A stretch of 64,000 nt of DNA from Cristatella mucedo. Its lineage: Eukaryota; Bryozoa; Phylactolaemata; Cristatellidae. Below the pieces are notes generated by a model that saw nothing but the letters and a program-made list of their open reading frames with translations, searched no databases and was not told where the DNA came from. The stretch covers positions 735,001 to 799,000 of the forward strand of contig WPIO01000038.1 in assembly GCA_009760855.2 (NCBI GenBank), written 5' to 3'. Both the position numbers and the translations under genes were made by a program. Positions 55,500-64,000 of the stretch are shown here, one piece after another; the stretch's first letter is position 1, and every line of letters begins with the position of its first letter.

Positions 55500-57318
55500 G
55501 TTCTCCGATTCCTGGCTGCACCTCAATGTCTACATTTAAGCAGGTCACTAGTCCTGAAGTTCGTATCTCGATCAAAGAAGGCAAGTCATCTGGACCCTAT
55601 TCCCACTGTCCTGCTCCTACGTTGCATTGATCTGCTGCTGCCATGCATAACTAACATCAATAATATGTCATTAGCCTCAGGTCATGTCCCGGCAACTTTC
55701 AAAAAAGCTGTAGTCAGGCCACATCTCAAGAAAGTGACACTAGACCAAGAGAACTTAAGCAACTACCGCCAGTCTCCCTTCTACCATTCCTATCAAAGAC
55801 GGCGGAACGGGTCGTGGCAGATCAGCTGCTCATGTATCGAAACCTCACACCTTGCTAGTAAGTTCCAGTCTGGCTTTAGAGCTAATCACTCCACAGAGGC
55901 AGCATTGCTTAGGGTATACAACGACCTACTTAGGAATGCAGACATAAGTAGAGTGTCTCTGCTTGTTTTGCTCGATCTTTCGGCAGCTTTTGATAACATT
56001 GATCACAAAGTTCTTCTAGGGCGCCTCTCATCTCGCCTGGGCATCACCGGCACTGCTCTGTAGTGGTTCAGGTCCTATCTCAGTGGGAGACTCCAGAGTA
56101 TTGACGTGAATGGACAAAGATCATCTGAAGTACCTCTGAAATATGGAGTACCTCAGGGCTCAGTGCTAGGTCCGGTTCTTTTCACGATTTATACTCTGCC
56201 TCTTGCTGACGTGATTGCCAAGCACAATCTCGGCTTTCACTTCTATGTGGATGACCTTTGCTTTGATCCCTCCCAGCCTTCGAGCACCTCAAATTCTCTC
56301 AACTCACTTGCTGCATGCATTGATGACATCCGCACATGGATGGTAGCAAATTTTCTAAAACTAAACGATGATAAAACTAACTTACTAGTTATGGGCAAAC
56401 CCAATGTGATTCAGAGATTGGAAAGGCTGACGCTCAAAATTGGCTCTGCCAGCATATCTCCTGTTGAATCAGCTCGAAATCTAGGTGTCATATTCCAAAG
56501 CGACCTCTTGTTAGACGACCTAATCAGCTCCAGTCAAATCTGCCTATTTTCAGCTTCATAACATTGCTAAAATTCGGTCTTGTTTAGATAAGGATACCAC
56601 GTCCAAGTTGGTCCATGCATTCGTGACATCCCGACTCGATTTCTGCAACTCACTGCTTACTGGCCTACCAGCATGTGCGATCAGGCGATTGCAGCTGGTG
56701 CAAAACTCTGCAGCTAGGCTTGTCTGTCGTGAGCGTCGCAGTTGCCACATTACTCCACTTCTCGCCGACCTGCACTGGCTCCCAGTCAAGCAACGGATTG
56801 ACTTCAAGGTTTTGTCGCTCACTTTTAGGTCACTTCATTCTATGGCTCCAGGCTATCTCAGATATACTCACCAATCAGGCCAAGCATCGTACCACCAGCT
56901 TTTCGGAATCCAACCGTCTACAAATACCTCGTACAAACCTCAAATCTTTTCGAGACCGTGCATTCAGTTCGTATGCTCGCAAAGCCTGGAACTCCCTTCT
57001 GACCTGTCAGAACATCCCCCGACCTGACCGCATTTAAAAAGAACTTGAACACACATATTTAGGACAGCATTTAGTGGGTCCCTGTGATTCGTCCTTCACG
57101 TGCTTATGCGTGCTGACACTGTGCATGCTGCCACTAACCACATTTGCAAGCTGACCCTGTGCATGTCATCCCTAACCATGTTATTCATGTTTTTTATCAA
57201 GCATGATATCACTCACCACTCAATTGTGTTTCCCTTTGCAGCAAATGTAAAGCGCCTAGACAGTGATTTGAGTTCTCTGAGGGCGCTTTATCAAGTGCAT
57301 TATTATTACTATTATTAT
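55500..57318 (+). mobile_element. LINE-A: CR1/L2-like non-LTR retrotransposon, longest copy, defective
   Basis: A 5'-truncated copy running from the linker before the reverse transcriptase (RT) domain to the 3' tail. Visible RT motifs are LLDLSAAFDNIDH (about 55962-56007), GVPQGSVLGPVLF (about 56140-56180) and the catalytic FYVDD at 56241-56255. The C-terminal region carries HWLPVKQRIDFKVLSLTFRS and AWNSL motifs typical of the CR1/L2/Rex group. The copy is dead. It has an in-frame TAG at 56061, in the same frame as the flanking sequence, a frameshift near 56540-56600 and another near 56850. The noncoding tail at 57239-57318 contains the AGCGCC...GGCGCT hairpin and ends in an ATT-type simple repeat. 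Clade assignment within CR1/L2 is inference. Confidence 0.88.
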
Positions 57319-57902
57319 TTTGATTTCTTCCCTGACAACTGTGGTATGGTTAGTGATAAAATTGGCGAAAGTTTTCATAAAGATGTCGCAACAATGCACC
57401 GCTGATACCAGGAAAATGGTCCACTACAATGCTGGCCGACTACTGCTGGACGCTCCCAAGAGATGCTTCCGAGCAGCTGTACAAGGGACAGTCGAAGAAA
57501 TCAAATAAGTAGTTATGACTTCATTGTTAATAGGTATTAAGCAGTAGCCTATTATAATTGGCATGCATTTGGTGATGTAAACATTAAATCATTGCAGATT
57601 ACAAAAAATTACTCTTTCTAGGCACTTTACATTGGCTGTAAAGGATTACCCCAAGAGCTTCATTGCACTAGGTTACCTCTTCATTCCTACCAATAGCTGC
57701 TCCGTGCATCCTCACACTGCCCATCCTTAGTCATTCAAAGATACATTGCTGGGAGTTGCTCTTGCAGACTGTACAGTTTGTGCAAGAGCCAATTTTGCAA
57801 TTTGACTGATATTTGTGTTGTGTTGTGCACATAAAAATTGGTATGAAATGATTAATTGTATTTCAGTAACATGACTTTTGGAGAAAAAAATTTGACCAGT
57901 GT
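57319..57902. other. Unassigned
   Basis: A possible minimal LINE-A tail piece (CTTTCTAGGCACTTTACATT) lies at about 57613; otherwise nothing. Confidence 0.35.
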
Positions 57903-58170
57903 AATAATAATTATACATTTTTATAGCGCCCTCAGAGTAATTAATCTCTGTTTAGGCACTTTACATAAGCTGCAAGGGAAGCATGATTAAAAGGTTAGTG
58001 GTAGCATACTCAATGTGAACACGGTTAGAGGCAGCGGCATTCGGTGTGTTAACGTGGTTAGTGGCAGCTCGCACAGCGTCAGCATGCATAAGCACAAAAG
58101 GGACCAAGCATATGTGGACACACTAAATTCTGTGATAAATAAATGCATTTTTAGCTTCCTTTAAAACGCC
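57903..58170 (-). mobile_element. LINE-A 3' end
   Basis: Tail with TATAGCGCCCTCAGAG, 3' UTR with GTTAGTGGCAGC repeats, and the end of the coding region. Moderately diverged. Confidence 0.75.
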
Positions 58171-58390
58171 GTAAGCTACTCGAGTGATAGAGTGCCCCGG
58201 GCGGCTGCACAGTAGGCCATATCAGCTCAGTCCACCGGCACAGCCTCGCGAGCTCTTAGTAGCCAGAAAAGCTCCGTTCGAAAGATTAAGGTCAAACGAG
58301 GTGGCCACGTGACACAGGCTACATAAACGGTGAAGCTAGGACTGTCACAGCCTAGCGGCACGTGACCGCTGCGGCAGTGACAGCCCTAGC

Positions 58391-58521
58391 CGGTTTGGTT
58401 CAGCGGTTAAGGTGCTCGTCCCGACCAAGGCCTGGCTGAAGTCGTGGGCTCGAGCCCCGAGGCTTATGTGAAGCGCCTGAATAGCGATTAAGTTCTCTTG
58501 GGGCGCTATACAAATGAAGTA
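58391..58521 (+). mobile_element. SINE-2 copy
   Basis: CGGTTTGGTTCAGCGGTTAA, GTGGGCTCGAGCCCCGAGGC, GAAGCGCCTGAATAGCGATT and GGGGCGCTATACAAATGAA. Confidence 0.83.
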
Positions 58522-59053
58522 TACGTATACACTATCGGTCACTTCCGGCTGATCGTGGGTTTCTATACTTTTCCCATTGGCCTGCTCGTAGTTAGGCTAC
58601 GGGCCAGGCTGCAGGGCGAGGTTCGGCTTGGTTAGTCTATGCCCTCCGGTTCGCATGCCAAGGAGGCCAGTTGCAATTTTCCTTCATGCGATCGCTGAGA
58701 GAAGGAGTGTAGCGAGTATGGTACGACACACCTGATTGCTGACCAATGGCTAAAACAGCGGCCTCGAGCCCAGACACGCGATGCGTCTTTCTGCTCAGGT
58801 GCTTTCTGCTGGCCAGCTACAATCACTCACCTCGCCGCCTAACCGCAAGCTGCGGTTAGCGAGCGCGAGTGATTAGTAGACGTCCGCAGAAAGCCGTCTA
58901 CCCAACACACCGCCACTAACTAAGCAGATTTCAGGTATGCACATGATGCTAAACATCACTAAGAGATGCAGTAGCACCAAAAAGAAAGAGGAATATGTAG
59001 TGTCATTTTCCTCATGACCTAGCATCCCGTCTCGACTTCTGTAAAACGCCTAG
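58522..59053. other. Unassigned
   Basis: Inverted GC-rich pieces around 58840-58870 (CCGCAAGCTGCGG). No gene seen. Confidence 0.35.
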
Positions 59054-59195
59054 CCGAGCTGGCTTGGTCCAGCGGTTAAGGTGCTCGCCCCGACCAAGGT
59101 CTGGCTGAGGTCGTTGGCTCGAGCCCCAAAGCATTTGTGAAGCGCCTGAATAAAGACTAAGTTCTCTTGGGACGATATATAAAGGAACTATATTT
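59054..59195 (+). mobile_element. SINE-2 copy abutting a LINE-A tail
   Basis: GGTCCAGCGGTTAAGGTGCT, GGCTCGAGCCCCAAAGCA and a tail with TTCTCTTGGGACGATATATA. A LINE-A tail begins directly at 59195. Confidence 0.82.
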
Positions 59196-59700
59196 AGAAA
59201 GAGATCGAGTTCTCTGAGGGCTTTATCAAGTGTATTGTTATTATTATTAACTCACTTCTGCTAGTCTGTCGGTCCGTGCAATCAGGTGCTTACAGCTGGT
59301 GCTAACTTCTGCAGCTAGGCTGGTCTGTCGAGAGCGGCCCAGTTGCAGCATCGCGCCACTTCTCGCCGACCTGCACTGGCTCCCAGTCAAGCAACGGATT
59401 GACTTCAAGGTTCTGCCAATCACGCGTAGGTCCCTTCATTCTTTGGCTCCACCTACCCATCAGATCTACTTCCCCAACAGGCTAAGCGCAGTACCACCCA
59501 CTTTTCTGAATCTAATCGTGTAGCTACACCTCGTGCGAACCTCAAATCCTTTGGAGACGGAGTCTGCAGTTCGTGCGCTCGCAAAGCCTAAAACTTGCTT
59601 CCACTGGAGTCACGACATTCCCTGACTTGACGACATTAAAAAGAAGCTAAAAACGCACCTATTAAATCGCAGTATTCAGTGTGTCAGTGTGATTTGTCCT
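59195..59700 (+). mobile_element. LINE-A tail followed by a second LINE-A fragment
   Basis: A tail fragment (59195-59248, ending in ATT repeat) is followed by another LINE-A segment (59255-59700). The latter encodes AARLVCRERPSCSIAPLLAD and LHWLPVKQRIDFKVL, then degrades before its 3' UTR. Confidence 0.72.
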
Positions 59701-60354
59701 TTCCGTAGACGTTGCAATTGCACGACGCATCCAGTTCGCAAGGGCCCGTTGAGCGAGCGCGCAAGAAAACCAAAGCCCGCAGCGGGCATTTTGGAAGCGG
59801 TGCTAATCCGGGTAAGTGGAGCTTCCGAATTGCACCAACGCCAGCAGTCATCCAAGTCACCGCAATCACCTAAGTTTGCCCCCTCACCCGGGCTGAGAAT
59901 TTTCACAGCGCCGTTAACCTATTGGCTTCACGGGCTTCAACAAGGCGTGCTCGTAGTCGGGACGTGCGCGCGAGCGTCTCGCGTTGTACGACGCCCTCGC
60001 GGAGCGCTAACCCCGAGTTCACGTCCTCGGCTTACTGTTAATTCGTTCCGCACAAAAACGTAGCCTTGGGATTTTGTTGAAGAGCTCGTTACTGCGTAAT
60101 TGTACCGCGAAGATTTGAACGCTGCTCCCAGAGCACTGACGCAATTCGGCAATACTGCGTTCCACGGTTCCCAGCGGCTGGTTTTCCAGCGGCAATAGCG
60201 AGCGGTCGCAGCTACAACCGTGAAGAGCGGCTCTCAACGCAGCCGGCGGTGGCGAGGTATTCGCAGGGCCGCGGTGCGGCTTGGCACGCGACCGCATCGC
60301 GTTACGCATTCATTAGTCCTAATTAAGCTTGCTCAGGGCTCGCCATTCTTTTGT

Positions 60355-60850
<496 letters not shown>

Positions 60851-60949
60851 CCTCTCGAAAGCGGATGCGAGCGCCTGCTCACCTGAACGTATAGCTCCCA
60901 TCTATAGAAGGGCTCGCGGATGATTGCCTTTGCAGCGATACGGGAATCG

Positions 60950-62933
60950 CTGTTCACGTCGGTAGCTTAGCACTGTCGCCGTAAGCTGGTGGCAGGCAGG
61001 CTGCCTCCGGCGTCTGCTTCGGTGGCGTTCTGATGCGGCGCATCCGGCGCATTCTGGCGGCGGCTCCGTGGGGGCGGGCGACAGCTACTGTCTTCAGGCG
61101 TGCACGCTCCCAAGATGGATCGAGCGAGCTGGACTTCCTCAGGAAGTAACCTAAGAGACGCTAACAGATGGCGTTATGGTCGGCAGCCAAGCTTGTCTTT
61201 CGCCAGCAACTGTCACATTGCGTCGCTTCTCTCCGACCTGCTGACTGACTCCCCGTACGAGCGGCGCGTATGGATTTCAAGGTCTTGTCGCACGCTGGCA
61301 GAAGGCCTTGAGTTCTTCTTCGCGCTGACCTAACTGACCTTCAAAGGCTTTCCCCTCGGCGACACTGCGGGTGGCACCTGTTGCCGAGCTCTGGTCGCTC
61401 CGCTACGCCACCGACCGAGTTCTACGCAGACCGCTCCTTCGGCTTAAGGTTAGGACACTCCTCCGACCGGAAGGCATCGCGGCGTTCCCGCTGGCTTGAC
61501 GACTTCCAACGCGAAGTTAGAAACGCGAAACCGATACTCCTCGCACAATTTGCTTCGACCGGCGCGAACCCCGCCCTCGGTGACCCTCGGTGACCCTAAG
61601 CGACGCCGACCTGGCTGGACGGTGCGTCTCGACCGGATTTCAGCCGATCGTCTCCGATGCGGATCAAAGCATCCGGATCATTTCATCGGATCAAAGCATC
61701 CACTACACACAGACAGCGACGTCGCCGCTAGCTCAGGGCGACGGCGAGGCTGGCGATCGGAGCGTCGTCGGGGGGGCAGGTCGACAGCGCAACGAGCGCC
61801 AAGGCGGCGGCGGCTTCGAGCGAGCGCGCCCGCGCTCCGCCACGTCCCCTTCATGCGCACCCTACCCGCCACCAACTGACGATCCGTACAAGGAGCGACG
61901 CGCGCTGAGGCCCCGGCGGCGGGTGGAGGAGGGGCGTGTCAGCGCTAGGCGGGCGAGACGAGTGGCAGCGTCGCCCTAGACCGACCGACCCGAAGGCGGC
62001 CGCCGACTCGCGCCAGACCTGGCGCCCTGTACCTCGCCCCTGCACCAGTCAGCGGTTGTCGCGTCGCCGCCCGCGCGGCCCCCCGGCGGGGTCGGATCGA
62101 GCAGTAAGCAGATTGGCCGCAGCGATAGGCGCGGCTCGACCGCCGCGAGACAGCGAGCCGCTGGCTATCTGGCGCCGCGTTGCGAAAGGGGCGGTGTCGG
62201 CCAGGGCCGAAAGACATTTGGGACCCGGTCGCGTTAGGAACTCGAGGGAAGCGAATCCGGGTCTTCGGTGGGAATTCGGAAGCCGGCGCTCGGCTGCCAA
62301 TGGCGACGCACTATGGCGGCCGTACTTACTGCAGAGGCGACTGACCTCCAGCGGAAACCGCGCCAGCCAAATGCCGACGCTAGCGCTAGACGCCTGACGC
62401 GACGCCGCGAAGCCGGAGCGGACGCTTCGCTTCTTTCGCCTGCTCGGCGCAGCCGCTAAGGTCGCTTCCTTTGGCGGCCGCGCTGGCCGCCTTGAGCCGT
62501 ACGCAGACCCGAGTCTCGTCCGCCGCGTAACTGCGCCGCCGAAGGTCGCCCAACTACGCCGCAGCTCGCCAGACTGCGCCGAAACAGCTAAGCTCAGCGG
62601 TAGCGGACCTACGGCCGTCGGTTTGCGGTTCAATCGAGCTGCGGCGGTCGTGCGACGTAGATTCGACGTGCAGCGGTCGTCCGGAGCGCGGCCGCTGGCG
62701 CCGCCAGCCACTGCCGGGTACGCGCCTCTCGGCGGCCAAAGCATTTCGCGCAAGATCGGACGGCAAGACTTCTGACGATTCCGGTTCGTCAGCGACCGCT
62801 TATTAGCGACCGCTCATCAGCGATCCGACCGGCTCCGACTGGCGTCGTGACGTGACGCAGCAGCAGCCGCCGCCAAGCGGCACAGCGAGGGTCGACCACA
62901 CTGCGGCGACGGCCACGAGATACGAGAGCTCTC
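60950..62933 (+). promoter_or_regulatory. CpG-rich region upstream of the sulfotransferase
   Basis: About 2 kb with very high CpG density leads directly to the Gal3ST-like start. Many overlapping Arg/Ala/Pro-rich frames on both strands fit composition rather than coding. It probably holds the promoter and 5' UTR. A noncoding first exon cannot be placed. Confidence 0.5.
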
Positions 62934-64000
62934 ATGGTTGCGTGGCGCCGCGGCGCGGCGGCGAGAGCGCTGCCGAAGGCCAGCCTCGCCACCGTCGCAG
63001 TCGGCGCGGCGCTCTGGCTCTTTGGCCGTCGCTCGCCGCCGGCGGCTCCTTGGTACGAGAAGGCCTACTTGCAAGCAGAGGAGACTTTCGTGTACACGGA
63101 CGAGTTCATGAGCTCCATCCTCGACCCGCACCAGCTCGAGCTCGCCGGGCGCCGCGTGCGCGCCGCCGACGACGCCGCCGGCCGCGCCGTCGCTCGAAAC
63201 GCCGTCGTCCTGCTCAAGACGCACAAGACGGGCAGCTCGACGCTGCAGAACATCCTGTTCCGGTACGGCCTGCTGCGAAACCTGTCGTTCGCGCTGCCGC
63301 ACGGCGACCGCGCGTCGTTCTACTGGCCCGTCGAGTTCCAGCGGCGCTTCGTCGCGCGCCAACGCGTGAGCGAGTTCCACATCGTCGGCCACCACATGGT
63401 GTACAGCGACGACGTGCGTCGCGTCGCGCCGCCGCGCGCCGCGCTCATAACGATCGTGCGCGACCCGGTCGACGTGTTCCGCTCGGCGTACGAGTACTTT
63501 GGCCTGGAGCGGCTGTGCTACGGCGCCAGCGTGGACGCGTTCTACACGAGCGAGGCGTACGAGCGGCTGCGCTCGAGCAAGTGCGAGGCGCTGCGCATGC
63601 CGGCGCGCAACTTCATGGCCGTCGACTTCGGCCTGCCGATCGGCCAGATGGACAACGACAGCGCCGTGCGCGAGCTGATTCGGCGCGTTGAGGGCGCGTT
63701 CGACCTCGTCCTCGTCAACGAGCAGTTCGACCTGTCGCTCGCCGTCCTCCGGCGCACGCTCGGCTGGCGGCTGGCCGACGTCGTCGCGCTTCCGCAGAAC
63801 GCGCGCGCCGACGGCCGCCGCCGCCAGGCGCCCGCCGGCGGGCGCCTGGCGGCCGAGATACTCAAGTATAACCGTGCCGACGCGCTGATCTACGACCACT
63901 TCGCGGCGAGCTTCGGCGCGCGCGTGCTGGCGCGCTTCGACCGCCGAGAGCTCGAGCGCGACGCCGACGCCCTGCGCAACCTGACGCGGCTCTGGCGTGC
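62934..64000 (+). CDS. Galactose-3-O-sulfotransferase-like Golgi enzyme (partial, runs off window end)
   Basis: The frame is open for 355 codons from the first ATG to the window edge, with no stop. By family, it should transfer sulfate from PAPS to O3 of galactose on glycolipids or glycans in the Golgi lumen. Visible architecture is type II: a short basic tail, a hydrophobic segment at residues about 18-31, then a stem. The 5'-phosphosulfate-binding loop is KTHKTGSST at residues 95-103. The 3'-phosphate-binding motif is VRDPVDVFRSAYEYF at about 175-189. Further family-like blocks are RNFMAVDFGL near 225 and an EQFDLSL...LGW segment about 40 residues later. N-glycosylation sequons occur at N116 and N241. 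Codons end almost exclusively in G or C. The start is the only ATG in the roughly 170 bp before the conserved part. Which of the Gal3ST1-4 subtypes it resembles most cannot be settled by eye. The C-terminus lies outside the window. Confidence 0.9.
   Translation, partial: MVAWRRGAAARALPKASLATVAVGAALWLFGRRSPPAAPWYEKAYLQAEETFVYTDEFMSSILDPHQLELAGRRVRAADDAAGRAVARNAVVLLKTHKTGSSTLQNILFRYGLLRNLSFALPHGDRASFYWPVEFQRRFVARQRVSEFHIVGHHMVYSDDVRRVAPPRAALITIVRDPVDVFRSAYEYFGLERLCYGASVDAFYTSEAYERLRSSKCEALRMPARNFMAVDFGLPIGQMDNDSAVRELIRRVEGAFDLVLVNEQFDLSLAVLRRTLGWRLADVVALPQNARADGRRRQAPAGGRLAAEILKYNRADALIYDHFAASFGARVLARFDRRELERDADALRNLTRLWR

Noticed and set aside
62852-63691. 279-codon plus-strand Arg-rich frame
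   Set aside because: Another phase of the Gal3ST-like gene; only the frame starting at 62934 carries the PAPS-binding motifs.
62817-63899. 360-codon minus-strand frame
   Set aside because: Antisense shadow of the Gal3ST-like gene caused by its very high GC third positions; no family motif.

Overview
This is a gene-poor, repeat-saturated stretch of an animal nuclear genome. The evidence is introns with GT/AG borders, non-LTR retrotransposons with simple-repeat tails, tRNA-derived SINEs, a Ty3/gypsy-type LTR remnant, long (GA)n/(CT)n microsatellites, and two animal-type genes: a Lines homologue (LINS1) and a galactose-3-O-sulfotransferase. I see no bacterial operons, ribosome-binding sites or CRISPR arrays. 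The repeat content does not let me name the phylum; an invertebrate bilaterian is my best inference.

Genes. (1) LINS1-like gene, + strand. Three consecutive 3' exons are supported (about 46581-47889, 48547-48730, 51093-51753). Both splice junctions keep the reading frame (phase 1, then phase 2). The 5' exons were not found. (2) Gal3ST-like sulfotransferase, + strand, 62934 to the window end. It is intronless as far as visible, very GC-rich, and preceded by about 2 kb of CpG-rich sequence. No other host gene could be recognised.

Repeat layout. One CR1/L2-like LINE family (here LINE-A) supplies more than 25 fragments on both strands. The longest, 55500-57318, has recognisable reverse transcriptase motifs but is broken by a stop and frameshifts. 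A second LINE family (LINE-B, ACATT-type tail) has five copies: 14384-15430, 17408-18030, 28058-28527, 32376-32645 and 44065-44663. Two tRNA-derived SINE families are interspersed. SINE-2 ends in the same double-stem hairpin as LINE-A, which implies LINE-A-encoded mobilisation. SINE-1 has a different terminal hairpin. An internally deleted LTR element lies at about 21700-22840, a decayed copy of a repeat-associated uncharacterised ORF at 54594-55450, and an unnamed dispersed repeat (R3) at about 24.5, 27.3, 33.2 and 33.7 kb.

Nested insertions are common. In five cases target-site duplications, read by eye, fix exact insertion points and the relative order of events. (GA)n/(CT)n tracts of 100-730 bp punctuate the window and create many spurious Ser-Leu or Arg-Glu ORFs. 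CpG-rich blocks at 1-750, 5100-5760, 7360-8060, 23590-24380 and 60950-62930 are possible promoter regions; only the last sits directly upstream of a gene I can name.
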